Origin: Salinigranum salinum
GTDB taxonomy: Archaea; Halobacteriota; Halobacteria; Halobacteriales; Haloferacaceae
Length of the DNA stretch: 64,000 nucleotides
Assembly: GCF_009176545.1 (NCBI RefSeq)
Contig: NZ_VTOJ01000001.1
Span: 1,984,001 to 2,048,000, forward strand
Direction: 5' to 3'
Shown here: piece by piece, positions 53,856-63,569 of the stretch
Layout: every line of letters starts with the position of its first letter
How positions within the stretch are numbered: position 1 is the stretch's first letter
The notes under the pieces: model-generated
What the model was told of the DNA's origin: nothing
The model's database searches: none
What the model saw: only the letters and a program-made list of their open reading frames with translations
Program-made: the position numbers and the translations under genes

Positions 53856-54356
53856 ACAATTACGATGTTCGCGGACTGTCGGCATCAATTAGCGTGGCCT
53901 TTCCCGGCCTGCGGGAACATCCCGAAGACCCGATGGGGAACCTCGACGGTCCCTCGAACGACCTGATATAGAGGTGGGTTCGAGTTCGAGCGCTATCGAA
54001 ACGAACCACCCCGATATCCAATCGATGCTCGTCTTGATCCATTGCGACTCGAAGTCTACGCGTGTGGTCTCAACGCGATGGTATCCAGCCTCGTCGAGGC
54101 GGGCGAACAACTCGGCGGTCCACCTGAGCACACACAGTTCGAAGGGTTTGGATAACGTTCCGTTGATGGCTTGATCTCGGTGGTATTCTTACCGTGGAGC
54201 TACCATTCCTAAGACGACGTGAGAATCACTCGCCCTCGGAAGGAATTTTCTCTCTGGCTTCGTCTCACGTACCACCACCGGGAGCGAGCATCTGGGTCCG
54301 GGAGGGAACCCAACTTCTATGTAATCATCCGAACAATCCTCGGAGACCACCGATAA
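53856..54356. other. gap with an unidentified protein-like fragment
   Basis: A minus-strand frame at about 53890-54190 reads CVLRWTAELFARLDEAGYHR and SQWIKTSIDWISGWFVS with protein-like composition but has no good start. It then runs into non-coding-like sequence. It may be a gene fragment, and the family is not recognised. The rest probably holds the promoter for the transporter at 54357. Confidence 0.35.
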
Positions 54357-56363
54357 ATGAGTACTATCTTTTTCTTCCTCTCTTTGAGCGCTGAATGGCC
54401 TCTTCAACTACTCCCTAGACAGTTTCCGGTTTCGATCGACGTGGTCGTCGTACTGGTGATCATCGCTATCGTCTTCGTTCTCTTCGTCACTCAACCGGTA
54501 CCGATCGACGCCACCGCGGTCGGTCTCGTGGTCGCCCTCGTCCTCCTCGGCGAGTGGACTGGCGTGTCGCCGGAGCAGGGAGTCTCTGGCTTCTCAAACC
54601 CCGCGACGCTTACCGTACTGGCGATGTTCGTCCTGAGCGAAGGTGTCCGACGGACCGGCGTTATCCAAATCCTCACGCGGAAACTGATCGCGTTCGCTGG
54701 GGACGACGAGTTCCGGCAGTTGCTCGCCACGGTCACGCTCTCCGGACCGCCGGGCGGGGTCGTCAGCAACGTCTCGGTCGTCGCCGTGTTGATACCTGCG
54801 ATAATGAACCTCGCTCGGCAAACGAAAACGTCCCCCTCGAAGCTCCTGATACCACTGTCGTTCGCCTCAATGCTTGGCGGCATGCTCACCGTCGTTGGGA
54901 CGATAACGAACCTCTTGGCGAGCGAGGTGTGGGTCCAGGTCGGCGGTCCCGACGCACAGCCGTTCGCCCTGCTTGAATTCACGCATCTTGGCGCTATCGT
55001 CTTGCTCGTGGGAATCGTGTACCTGCTCACCGTCGGTCGATACCTCACTCCTGCACGGATTGAGCCGGCGGAGTCGCCCACCGACGCGTTCGGTATGACC
55101 GACTACCTCACCGATGTCGTCGTCATGGAGGACTCGCCGCTCGTCGGTTCCCGGGTCGGGGAACTGAGCGAGCGGGACCTCGATCTCGACGTGTTCCAGA
55201 TCGTTCGTGGCAACCGAACGCTCGCCCGCGGACTCAGATCGGAACGGATTCAGACCGGCGACGTCCTCTCCGTCAGGGCCGACCAGGAAACCCTCCAGGA
55301 GATCATCGAGCAGGACCATCTGCAGCTGTTACCGGAAGTCATGGAGGCGGCCACAGAGGACGATGCGCCCCTCCCGCTCGGCTTCTCGCCACGCCGTCAC
55401 GGCTGGGAGCCCCCCGACGCGGAGCGCAGTGGCTCTCTCGCCGAGGGTAAGACGTCTAGTGAAGACACGGAGGAAGACGGTGACGAGACGGCGGAAGAGG
55501 TCCCCGACGAGGAGATTGAGCTTACCGAAGTCGTGCTGTTGCCCGGGCCTGGGTCGAGTCGGCGCAGCGGTGTTGCAGACTTCGAGCGGGACTACGACGT
55601 GACAGTGCTGGCGATCCGGCGCGGCGACGAGGTGATCCGTCAGCGTCTCAGAGAGGTCCGACTACAGGACGGCGACGTCATCCTCGTTCAGGCGCCCGAC
55701 CAAGTGCTTGATCGCATCGCGAGGGACACGAACGTCGCTATCGCTGGCGAGGACAGATGGGAGGACTTCGACCGATCGAAGATCCCCATCGCCCTGGGGA
55801 TCCTTGCTGGTGCCCTCGGGCTCGCGGCACTCGACGTCCTCACGCTCATGGTGAGTGCGCTGACGGGCGTCGCGGCGATGTTCTTCACCGGCATCCTCAC
55901 ACCCGAAGAAGCGTACGACGCCATCGACTGGGAAGTGATCTTCATGGTTGCGGGCGTCATCCCGCTTGGCATTGCGGTCGAGGCGTCCGGGACGGCGGCC
56001 CTCATCGCTGACCTCGTCGTTTCCATCAGCGTTCTTCTTCCCGTGATCGCAGTCCTGGGGCTGTTCTACCTGGGGACCGCGGTCATCACAGAGATGATCA
56101 GCAACTCCGCCAGTGTCGTGCTGCTGCTACCGATAGGGGTTGAGGTTGCTGGCCAACTCGGCGCCAACCCCTTCGCGTTCGTGATGGCCGTGACCTTCGC
56201 CGCTAGCACCCCGCTACTGACCCCTGTTGGCTATCAGACGAACCTCATGGTCTACGGCCCGGGCGGGTACAAGTTCACTGACTTCGCACGCGTCGGCGCA
56301 CCGTTACAACTGATACTGACTCTCGTTACGACTGCTGGCATCGCATTTTTCTGGGGTTTGTGA
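54357..56363 (+). CDS. SLC13-type anion permease with RCK-C domains
   Basis: The 668-residue protein has an N-terminal block of helices (about 27-235) with the permease signatures GFSNPATLTVLAMFVLSEGVRRTG and SKLLIPLSFASMLGGMLTVVGTITNLLAS. Two cytosolic RCK-C (TrkA-C) units follow, about 255-330 and 395-480, and then a second helix block (about 490-660). This order matches SLC13/CitT/YbiR-like transporters of sulfate, dicarboxylate or similar anions, regulated through RCK-C. An acidic linker (about 360-390) sits between the two RCK-C units. Confidence 0.92.
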   Translation: MSTIFFFLSLSAEWPLQLLPRQFPVSIDVVVVLVIIAIVFVLFVTQPVPIDATAVGLVVALVLLGEWTGVSPEQGVSGFSNPATLTVLAMFVLSEGVRRTGVIQILTRKLIAFAGDDEFRQLLATVTLSGPPGGVVSNVSVVAVLIPAIMNLARQTKTSPSKLLIPLSFASMLGGMLTVVGTITNLLASEVWVQVGGPDAQPFALLEFTHLGAIVLLVGIVYLLTVGRYLTPARIEPAESPTDAFGMTDYLTDVVVMEDSPLVGSRVGELSERDLDLDVFQIVRGNRTLARGLRSERIQTGDVLSVRADQETLQEIIEQDHLQLLPEVMEAATEDDAPLPLGFSPRRHGWEPPDAERSGSLAEGKTSSEDTEEDGDETAEEVPDEEIELTEVVLLPGPGSSRRSGVADFERDYDVTVLAIRRGDEVIRQRLREVRLQDGDVILVQAPDQVLDRIARDTNVAIAGEDRWEDFDRSKIPIALGILAGALGLAALDVLTLMVSALTGVAAMFFTGILTPEEAYDAIDWEVIFMVAGVIPLGIAVEASGTAALIADLVVSISVLLPVIAVLGLFYLGTAVITEMISNSASVVLLLPIGVEVAGQLGANPFAFVMAVTFAASTPLLTPVGYQTNLMVYGPGGYKFTDFARVGAPLQLILTLVTTAGIAFFWGL

Positions 56364-56418
56364 CTTTAGTACGGACGTTTAGCTGCCTGTGGCCTTGGGG
56401 GAGTATTTGTTGACAAAC

Positions 56419-57276
56419 CTATTTAATTGAAATAACAGGTACATCAGCACGGCGAATCACACGTTCGGTAACGCTACCCAGGATAAACCGACGTATTCCC
56501 TTCCGACCGTGAGTCCCCATGACGATACAATCGACATCGTGTTCCTCCGCATATCTGACGATCTCAAGATAGGGTGGGCCAGTCACTAGCGAGGTTTCGG
56601 TCGGCAAGTACGTCGACGATTGGACTTTCTCGAGGGCGAGGTTTAGCGCCTTCTCACCGATTTCCTCGAGCGCTTCTCGTAGTCTCCGGGCCCTATCGCC
56701 GTTGATTACCTGTCCTATCTCGACGACATAGATGACGTGCAGTGTTGCGTCGACGGACCTTGCCAGTTTGCCTGCATGTTCAACAGCAGTATGTGCACAC
56801 TCGCTCCCATCAGTTGGAACGAGTACTGAACTGATGTCTGCATCGATAACAGTCTCCTCGTGGACAGTCATGACTGGTACGGGAGACTCACGTAGGGTTA
56901 GTTCCGCGACGCTCCCAAGAACGGCCCGACTGAGGCTGAGTCCACTCCTGCCCCGGGTTCCCATCACAATACAGTCGATACTGTGTTCGGCTGTGTAGGT
57001 GAGGATCTCTTGATGAATCGACGCGCTCTTTTCGACGACCCTCCTCGTAGCCTCAACACCAGAAGAAGCAGCCAGTTCGACAGCCACTTGTACTGCTTTC
57101 TCGCCATTTCGGGCCGGGGCAGCGACATCATCAGTCTCAGTGGAGATTTTGTCGTGTTCGAGGACGTGAATTACGTGTAGTTCCGCATCGAACTGATCGG
57201 CGAGTCTAACAGCTGCTTCAGCTGCGGTCGACGAGGCTTTACTCCCGTCAGTTGGGAGTAGAATGCGTTGATACAT
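56419..57276 (-). CDS. tandem universal stress protein
   Basis: The 285-residue protein has two UspA domains. Domain 1 starts MYQRILLPTDGSKAS and ends MGTRGRSGLSLSRAVLGSVAE, and domain 2 starts VLVPTDGSECAHTAVEHAGKLAR and ends MGTHGRKGIRRFILGSVTERV. Both have the nucleotide-binding Gly pattern G2xG9xGS/T, so ATP binding is expected. It likely functions in stress tolerance. It converges with the anion permease and may sense its state. Confidence 0.95.
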   Translation of the reverse strand: MYQRILLPTDGSKASSTAAEAAVRLADQFDAELHVIHVLEHDKISTETDDVAAPARNGEKAVQVAVELAASSGVEATRRVVEKSASIHQEILTYTAEHSIDCIVMGTRGRSGLSLSRAVLGSVAELTLRESPVPVMTVHEETVIDADISSVLVPTDGSECAHTAVEHAGKLARSVDATLHVIYVVEIGQVINGDRARRLREALEEIGEKALNLALEKVQSSTYLPTETSLVTGPPYLEIVRYAEEHDVDCIVMGTHGRKGIRRFILGSVTERVIRRADVPVISIK

Positions 57277-57335
57277 GACCTTTCCTAATGGTCGATTAGC
57301 GCATCTCTTGAGATAAATATGGGCCGTGGTCGGAC

Positions 57336-58637
57336 TTATGAGGGCTCTTGAACGATTAGATACCGAACCTGCACAGCTACGTTTCGACCCGCGATTCGAT
57401 CGATACGCGCGTCGATTTGGTCACCTAGTTCCGGTGGTGCCTCTCCTCTGGGGGCCCCAATCAAGATCGTAACGCGAGATGGACTTTGAGAAAGAAGATT
57501 GTCTGAATATTCGAACTGAATTTCGAGAAGAGCGAACTCCGAATAGACCGGATCGTCGAGAATCCGTTGAACATCGTCCCGAATCGATTGTTCGACAGTG
57601 GCAGTCTCATACGAGGAGAACGTCACGGTGCCGAGGAACGCAGAAAGAAGCAGAATGCTAAGCAGGAGAACGCCGACGCGCTTGATGAATATCGTTCTGG
57701 TCTGCTCCATATGGAACCATCTCTCAGGCCGATACCCCATATACCAGAGCACGAGGAGTGCAGCGAGATTGATTGACAGGACGTTAACAAGGAGTAACAC
57801 ACCGGATCCCACAGCGAGTGCCGTGTTTCCCCATGCGATGCCGATGCCGACGGTCGCTGCGGGAGGAACAAGTGCCACGGCAATCATGACGCCGACCAGT
57901 GCCGATGAGAGTCCAGAAGCGAGGCTAATCACTCCCGCGGCTCCCGATCCAAGGGCAACCACGAGTGACAAGATATCCGGACGAAATCGTTCGCGGATCT
58001 GTGAGATAGACAGGATATCTAATCCTGGAGGAACGAGATTCCCTGTTCTGATGAGGACCGCGAAAAGAGCTGCGCCCCCGATTGTGAGTGTGGCCCCGAT
58101 AATCTGCAGTTTAACACCGTCTCGAAAGAGATTGCGATCCCGAAAGACCGTGCCAACACTCGTCGCCATTGCGGGACCAATGAGCGGTGCAATCACCATT
58201 GACCCGACGACGACGGCAGCAGAATCTAGAAGCAATCCTGCTGTCGCGATGATTGCACTCACGATAGTCATGCCAACATAAATCGGCATGGACGCTGGGA
58301 CGAGATCCTTGGCAGCGCTTTGGAGTTCTTCCTTGGCGATCTGTTCAGGGCTTCCAGAATCCTCTGTAAATCGCTCTTCGAGCTGGTCGTAATCACGAGA
58401 GGTGACCGACTCTGTCTCGACAGTTACTGTAATTGCGTCGTTGTTTAGACCAATCTCTCGAAGGCTGTCTAACACCGGCTCAACAGCATTCGTTGGGAGG
58501 GGGAAATGAACCGCACAGGTGTATTCGCGTCCACTCGTCTCGTCAGTAACTGTGTAATTAATGTCTTCATCATCGAGAACATCAAGAACAGCTTCTCGTT
58601 TTCCGGTTGGAATAGTCACAAAAACCAGCCGAGCCAT
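57336..58637 (-). CDS. DUF389 membrane protein (TIGR00341-like)
   Basis: The 433-residue protein starts MARLVFVTIPTGKREAVLDVLDDEDINY, a soluble ferredoxin-like N-terminal part (about 1-120), followed by six to eight hydrophobic segments from about residue 140. The SMVIAPLIGPAMATSVGTVFRDRNLFRDGVKLQIIGA and LVPPAATVGIGIAWG segments match the DUF389 family. Function is unknown and a transport or sensing role is likely. The ATG at 58637 is preferred over 58658. Confidence 0.9.
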   Translation of the reverse strand: MARLVFVTIPTGKREAVLDVLDDEDINYTVTDETSGREYTCAVHFPLPTNAVEPVLDSLREIGLNNDAITVTVETESVTSRDYDQLEERFTEDSGSPEQIAKEELQSAAKDLVPASMPIYVGMTIVSAIIATAGLLLDSAAVVVGSMVIAPLIGPAMATSVGTVFRDRNLFRDGVKLQIIGATLTIGGAALFAVLIRTGNLVPPGLDILSISQIRERFRPDILSLVVALGSGAAGVISLASGLSSALVGVMIAVALVPPAATVGIGIAWGNTALAVGSGVLLLVNVLSINLAALLVLWYMGYRPERWFHMEQTRTIFIKRVGVLLLSILLLSAFLGTVTFSSYETATVEQSIRDDVQRILDDPVYSEFALLEIQFEYSDNLLSQSPSRVTILIGAPRGEAPPELGDQIDARIDRIAGRNVAVQVRYLIVQEPS

Positions 58638-59032
58638 GGAACAACGTCTCAGGCGCACGGCATAAATGGTGCTACAATTGTGGGGTGAAAGAGTGTATAC
58701 GAGGGATAACTCAGAAAGCTATCTGTATCACTGTGACTCCACCACCAACTTGGTAGGATGGGTGTATCACCGTATGGTGGACGAGTTCTTGAACGTCTGT
58801 TGCTCACTGTCTTGTAGTGGTTTCGACACCTGTGTCTCACCGGACTGTCTTTCGACAGCTCGCTCGTCGACCATAATTTGAATGGCTGGTCTACGACTCA
58901 ACACCCCTGCACGACCGAATCTCGCTGACCGGATTGGATTTTGACTCCCAGACCGAGTCCGAAGTGCCCTCACGAGTCCTCCGGTGACGCGATGTCGCCG
59001 AAGCAGTTGGGGGCGATGTCGAAGTCATGGGG
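58638..59032. other. gap without a recognised gene
   Basis: This 395-bp interval contains no supported gene. A minus-strand frame at 58767-58874 could encode a 35-residue polar peptide, but there is no family support. Confidence 0.4.
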
Positions 59033-59245
59033 TCAGATTGGCACAACGAGATACGTGCCGATAAGGTAGACGATCATCAACACGCCGAAAGCCGTGTGGG
59101 CCACCCGAATCACCGCTCGCCAGCGACCCCGCGGTGGATACCCGTGTCTCGCGCTCATGAGTGCGAACCCGGTCACGAGCGTCAAGACGGCGTGTGCCAC
59201 GGCCGTGGCCGCGAGTCCCCAGTGGCTGAAGTATACGTCGAACAT
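59033..59245 (-). CDS. small three-helix membrane protein
   Basis: The 70-residue protein has hydrophobic segments at about 9-30 (GLAATAVAHAVLTLVTGFAL) and 47-69 (VAHTAFGVLMIVYLIGTYLVV) separated by a basic loop (RHGYPPRGRWR). It starts three bases after the stop of the upstream SagB-like gene on the same strand, so the two are very likely co-transcribed and may act as partners. No family is recognised. Confidence 0.65.
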   Translation of the reverse strand: MFDVYFSHWGLAATAVAHAVLTLVTGFALMSARHGYPPRGRWRAVIRVAHTAFGVLMIVYLIGTYLVVPI

Positions 59246-59248
59246 GGA

Positions 59249-59992
59249 TCATGCGCGTGTTCCGACGGGAACGACATATAGTGGTCGCTGGTCAGCCGGT
59301 GCTCCCACGGCTTTGCGAACGCGGTCGTCGTTAAACGCGCCGACGGTAACGGTCGCGAGACCGAGCGACTCGGCCTGCAGGCAGACGTTCTGTCCCACGT
59401 GACCGGCTTCCATTGGCACGTACCGCTGTCGGCCACGCTGGCCGTACTTCGCAGTCGTCCGCGCGTCGACCGCACACACGACGAGATCGACGGCGGCCTC
59501 CGCAACGAACTCCTGATCGAGCGAGGCACGCCGTAACTCCTGTTGGACGTCGCCGGCCTCGCCCATCGCCAGTTCGTGGCGTCGGGGTCGATACCGGTAG
59601 ATGCCGGGTTCGAGTTCTTCGACGCCCGGCGTGCCGACGACGACGTACAGTTTGAGCGGGTAGAGTGCACCGGCGCTGGGTGCCGCTCTGTATCCCGAAC
59701 CACGTCGAGTGACCCCCTGTGCCGCCCAGAGCAACTGTCCGAGATCTCCACGCGAGAGCGGTTCAGTGCCGTATTCGCGTCGCGAACGCCGATTCGCAAT
59801 GGACGTCTCGACCGGGACGTCGCCATCGCGGCTCGGAGCGGGCAACGCCACGGTGTCGACGGATTGCCATTCCTCACCCCCGTCGGTCCGGACGACCCGG
59901 AAGGCGCCAAACGCGATGTCGAGCAACAGAGACACAACTGCCACGACAAACAGCGTGACTGTCGTTCGTCTGGATGGTCGTTTGAACTTCAT
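59249..59992 (-). CDS. membrane-anchored SagB/ThcOx-type nitroreductase
   Basis: The 247-residue protein has an N-terminal membrane helix (about 11-31), then a nitroreductase-fold FMN domain: SIANRRSRREYGTEPLSRGDLGQLLWAAQGVTRR (Arg-rich FMN-binding start), APSAGALYPLKLYVVVG, GHVGQNVCLQAESLGLATVTVGAF and a C-terminal PLYVVPVG. The APSAGALYP segment marks the SagB (azoline dehydrogenase) group. SagB enzymes oxidise peptide rings, and here no precursor peptide or cyclodehydratase lies nearby, so substrate is unclear. Confidence 0.9.
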   Translation of the reverse strand: MKFKRPSRRTTVTLFVVAVVSLLLDIAFGAFRVVRTDGGEEWQSVDTVALPAPSRDGDVPVETSIANRRSRREYGTEPLSRGDLGQLLWAAQGVTRRGSGYRAAPSAGALYPLKLYVVVGTPGVEELEPGIYRYRPRRHELAMGEAGDVQQELRRASLDQEFVAEAAVDLVVCAVDARTTAKYGQRGRQRYVPMEAGHVGQNVCLQAESLGLATVTVGAFNDDRVRKAVGAPADQRPLYVVPVGTRA

Positions 59993-60213
59993 CGTTCGAA
60001 GATGATTATAGACCGACAAAACAGCAACGTCCGGTTACAGGTGGACGAGAACGGGGCCGAGTGCCGTGTCTGAAGAAACGCGCTTCGAGTTCATCCCCCT
60101 CGATACCAGCGCTGCTAGCGAGAACTCATCGGAGTGCTGAGAGCATGTGCGTGGTTCTGAACCGTGTTCCTCGACGGACGTAGTTTTTCACGGTGGACCG
60201 AGAAGCTCTCCAC

Positions 60214-61152
60214 ATGGAGTTCAGCAGTGTATGGCAGGAGCTTCGTGATCGGTCTGACATGGTTGATTCCGACGAAGTCCTCGTGACCCCTGCCTCGGAG
60301 CGACCGTTCGACATTACCTCGATCGAACCGGACCGGATCGTCGTCGAGTTCGTCCGCGACGACGATGAGCGGACACTCCGACGAGACCAGTTCGAAGTGC
60401 TGTACAACCGCCTCGAGACCGATCCGGACGGCGTTTCACTGACGGAACTTCCGGCTGGAGTCGAACCGTACGTGGCAGTGATGAGCCTCTCGACGCGGTA
60501 TGTGGTCGACGAGTCCGACGGGAGGCTCTCCCGTGCCGATGGTCGAGCGGTGAACGAGACCCCGTTCCGTCGACCGGCGTGGACGGCCCGGACGTCCCCG
60601 GAGCGCGTGCACGACGACGCGGTGCTCCTCGCGGACGCGCTCGAACGTGAGGAGGCCGCTGACCTGGAATCGCTTTCACCCGAGTCGCTCGTGGACCTGT
60701 ACGTCCTCCTCTCGGACGTCCAGCGGGGCGCCGATCGGCTCCGACAAGAGATCGGGGATCACCTCTTGGGCTATATTGGACCCGATTCGCGTCTCCATGG
60801 TCGGTTCGGAACCGTCCACCGGACGACCCGGCAGCGCCGTCGACTCAAAGACGACGAGACTATCCTCGACGCGCTCGACGAGGTGGGGATCCCACACTCG
60901 TGGGTGATGGGTGTCGATCCGGAGAAACTCGACGTGGTGCTCGCCGTCACCGACCTCCAGGAACGAGCGGTGTACGACGTCGACGAACAGGTCTACGTGC
61001 AGAAGACCGCGGTCGAGGAAGACGAGAAACAGTCCCGACTCCAGGGTCTCAGGGATCAACTCGCCGACTTGGAGACCGAAGAGGCGGAGCAACTCCGGGA
61101 CGACATCGAGGCGATCGAAGACCGCCTCGAAACGGTACTCGCCGCTGGGTGA
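60214..61152 (+). CDS. hypothetical protein with C-terminal coiled coil
   Basis: The 312-residue protein starts MEFSSVWQELRDRSDMVDSDEVLVTP (a GTG at 60193 would add seven residues). It has an acidic two-part body with YVAVMSLSTRYVVDESDGRLS and SPESLVDLYVLLSDVQRGADRLRQEIGDHLLGYIG, then a heptad-like C-terminus (QLADLETEEAEQLRDDIEAIEDRLETVL) that should form a coiled coil. DUF2800-like phage proteins came to mind but are not supported. It stands alone. Confidence 0.7.
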   Translation: MEFSSVWQELRDRSDMVDSDEVLVTPASERPFDITSIEPDRIVVEFVRDDDERTLRRDQFEVLYNRLETDPDGVSLTELPAGVEPYVAVMSLSTRYVVDESDGRLSRADGRAVNETPFRRPAWTARTSPERVHDDAVLLADALEREEAADLESLSPESLVDLYVLLSDVQRGADRLRQEIGDHLLGYIGPDSRLHGRFGTVHRTTRQRRRLKDDETILDALDEVGIPHSWVMGVDPEKLDVVLAVTDLQERAVYDVDEQVYVQKTAVEEDEKQSRLQGLRDQLADLETEEAEQLRDDIEAIEDRLETVLAAG

Positions 61153-61502
61153 AGCGTCGCCCCTGACGACGAGGCTGTCGTCACCCAGTCGGATCGCAGC
61201 CGTGTCTTAGCCGGGTCCAATGACGACGCAGTCGTCGGATGCTCCCGTCCGACCGAAGAAGATTTCGACGAGCAGGTCCGGCGCGATTTTTCGGACCAGA
61301 CGTCCGCTCAGGGAACACTGTCGCATATCTGTTCGTTCCGGTGGCGTGATGACCGGTCTTCGGCTGCGATGGAAGAGGGGGGTGGGGACTGAACCGCGGC
61401 GATCGGAAATACCCGTTTGGACGAGCCCTCGTCGCAGCGGCCGGTTCCTGAGCCGTGGGAACCGTCCCAAAGACTGGTATCCCACGGTTCGTCCCTCCAG
61501 CT
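61153..61502. other. gap without a recognised gene
   Basis: The 350-bp gap holds no supported gene. A minus-strand frame containing MRQCSLSGRLVRKIAPDLLV is open, but shows no homology I recognise. Confidence 0.35.
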
Positions 61503-62132
61503 ATGCCGAAGACAGGGCCGTTCGAAGAGCACACGGACCAGTACGAGCAGTGGTTCGAAGAGCACCAGAACGCCTACCAGTCCGAGCTGACGGCGTTACG
61601 ACGCCTCCTGCCGGACCCGGGGTTCGGCGTCGAAATAGGCGTCGGCAGCGCGCGGTTCGCCGTCCCGCTCGGCATCCAGGTCGGGATCGACCCGGCCGAG
61701 CGGATGCTCGAGCACGCTCGCGCGCGGGGAATCGACATCGTCAGGGGAGTCGCGGAGGCGCTTCCCTTCAGTGACAGGACGTTCGACACCGCGCTGATCG
61801 TGACAACGATCTGTTTCGTCGACGACGTGCAGCGGACGCTCGCCGAGGCCGAACGGGTTCTCGCACCGGGTGGCTCCCTCGTGATGGGATACATCGACAA
61901 GGACAGTCCGGTGGGACAGGTGTATCTGGAGCGGAAGGAAGACCATCCGTTCTATCACGCGGCGGAGTTCGTTTCGACGGAGGAACTCCTCGCGGCCCTG
62001 GAGGACGCCGGGTTCGGAACGTTCGACTTCGTCCAGACGATCTACCACTTGCCGGACGAGATCTGTGGACTTGACCCCGTCGAGGAAGGGTACGGTGATG
62101 GCTCCTTTGTCGTTATCAGAGCGACCCGGTAA
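61503..62132 (+). CDS. class I SAM-dependent methyltransferase
   Basis: The 209-residue protein starts MPKTGPFEEHTDQYEQWFEEHQNAYQSEL. Motif I is GVEIGVGSARFAVPLG, the acidic post-I residue is in VGIDPAERMLEHARARG, and GVAEALPFSDRTFDTALIVTTICFVDDV is motif II. The LAPGGSLVMGYIDKDS segment is typical motif III. It is a UbiE/methyltransferase-11-like enzyme with unknown substrate. The ATG at 61503 is preferred over one 48 bases upstream. Confidence 0.9.
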   Translation: MPKTGPFEEHTDQYEQWFEEHQNAYQSELTALRRLLPDPGFGVEIGVGSARFAVPLGIQVGIDPAERMLEHARARGIDIVRGVAEALPFSDRTFDTALIVTTICFVDDVQRTLAEAERVLAPGGSLVMGYIDKDSPVGQVYLERKEDHPFYHAAEFVSTEELLAALEDAGFGTFDFVQTIYHLPDEICGLDPVEEGYGDGSFVVIRATR

Positions 62133-62176
62133 GATCGATTCGTCGACTAATCCCGGACGGGAGACACGTCGTGCGG

Positions 62177-62818
62177 TCACGACAGCGCATCGACGAACCA
62201 CTCTGCCGCGACGTCCGCGACCTCCTCTATTTCACCCGGTCCCTCGAAGAGATGACCTGCGCCCGCGACGACGTGAAGTTCCTTCTCGCAGTCGAGGCGG
62301 TCGTACGCCTCACGGTTGAGTTCGAGCACCTTCGTGTCGTCTCCGCCGACGACGAACAGCGTCGGCACGCGTATCTCGTCGAGGACGTCGGCAGCCATAT
62401 CGACCCGACCGCCGCGCGAAACGACGGCGTCGACGTCTCCTCCGAGACGCGCTGCCGCGCGGAGTGCCGCCGCAGCGCCCGTACTGGACCCGAAATAGCC
62501 GACTTTCAATCCACGGGCCTCCTTGCGATCCGAGACCCACCCAGTGGCGGTGACGAGGCGATCGGTCAGTAACGGGATCTCGAAGCGGTTCTCCCGAATC
62601 TTGTCCTCCCGTTCCGTGAGGAGATCGAACAGAAAGGTCCCGAGGCCTCGCTCGCGGAGGGTCTCCGCGACGAAACGGTTACGCGGGCTCTTGCGGCTGG
62701 AGCCGCTCCCGTGGGCGAACACCACCACCCCTGTCGCGTCCGGCGGAATCTTTGGTGACCCCTCGAGTTCGGCGTCGTCGACTGGAACCGAGACGAGGTG
62801 TTCGGCGTTGCGTCCCAT
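62177..62818 (-). CDS. dienelactone hydrolase-like alpha/beta hydrolase
   Basis: The 213-residue protein starts MGRNAEHLVSVPVDDAELEGSPKIPPDATGVVVFAHGSGSSRKSPRNRFVAETL. The nucleophile elbow is VGYFGSSTGAAAAL, the acid lies in FVVGGDDTKVLELN and the late His in GAGHLFEGPG. These are the dienelactone hydrolase-like segments. The start at 62818 is chosen because the longer frame is implausible. The divergent phosphoribosyltransferase gene starts 106 bp away. In some bacteria the two are fused, so a shared role is possible. Confidence 0.88.
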   Translation of the reverse strand: MGRNAEHLVSVPVDDAELEGSPKIPPDATGVVVFAHGSGSSRKSPRNRFVAETLRERGLGTFLFDLLTEREDKIRENRFEIPLLTDRLVTATGWVSDRKEARGLKVGYFGSSTGAAAALRAAARLGGDVDAVVSRGGRVDMAADVLDEIRVPTLFVVGGDDTKVLELNREAYDRLDCEKELHVVAGAGHLFEGPGEIEEVADVAAEWFVDALS

Positions 62819-62924
62819 AGGTGGCCGTACACCGCCGGATTGCTTGACGGTCTTCGCGGTTCCTGTCACATGAGAACTCCCGGTCTGTACTTGAGATCTC
62901 ACGTCGTTACGACGAACGAGACAC

Positions 62925-63569
62925 ATGACCGGATCCAGACGGTTCACCGACCGGACGGAGGCTGGAGAACGGCTCGGCGAGGCGCTCCGGGAGCGGGGAA
63001 CCGACGCAGACATCGTGCTCGCGATTCCGCGCGGCGGACTCCCACTCGGTCGGGCGGTTGCGGACGCACTCGACGCCCCGCTCGACGTCGTCGTCGCGAA
63101 GAAGATCGGTGCGCCGGGCAACCCGGAGTACGCGGTCGGCGCTGTCGCGAGTAGCGGTAGTGTCTGGCGAAACGAGGAGGCGTTCGACCACCACGGAATC
63201 GACGAGGAGTACTTCCAGCGTCGACGCGAGGAGGAAGCGGAGAACGCGCGGCGGAAGGCCGAACGCTACCGCGATGGGGGCCCCGACCCCGACGTCGCCG
63301 GAAAGACCGTGGTCGTCGTCGACGACGGCGTGGCGACGGGGTCGACCGTTCGGGCGTGCCTGCAGAAGCTCCGTGACGACAATGCGGGTCGGATCATCCT
63401 CGCAGTGCCGGTCGGTCCGCCCGAAACGGTGCGTGAACTGGAGGAGATCGCCGACGAGGTCGTCTGTCTGGAGACGCCGAGCCGGTTCATGGGCGTCGGG
63501 GGGTTCTACGAACGGTTCGACCAGGTCTCCGACGAGGAGGCGATGGGCTACCTCGGGGGGGACTCGTGA
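62925..63569 (+). CDS. phosphoribosyltransferase
   Basis: The 214-residue protein carries the PRPP-binding loop VVVVDDGVATGSTVRAC (about 132-147) plus ADIVLAIPRGGLPLGRAVADAL and APLDVVVAKKIGAPGNPEYAVGAV, the layout of the type I PRTase fold. Substrate is open. A nucleobase or small-molecule PRTase is possible. It lies next to a dienelactone hydrolase gene that is a frequent neighbour or fusion partner of this type of PRTase. Confidence 0.92.
   Translation: MTGSRRFTDRTEAGERLGEALRERGTDADIVLAIPRGGLPLGRAVADALDAPLDVVVAKKIGAPGNPEYAVGAVASSGSVWRNEEAFDHHGIDEEYFQRRREEEAENARRKAERYRDGGPDPDVAGKTVVVVDDGVATGSTVRACLQKLRDDNAGRIILAVPVGPPETVRELEEIADEVVCLETPSRFMGVGGFYERFDQVSDEEAMGYLGGDS

Noticed and set aside
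58767..58874. Possible 35-residue peptide on the minus strand
   Set aside because: Only a short open frame with no hydrophobic segment, start context or family support.
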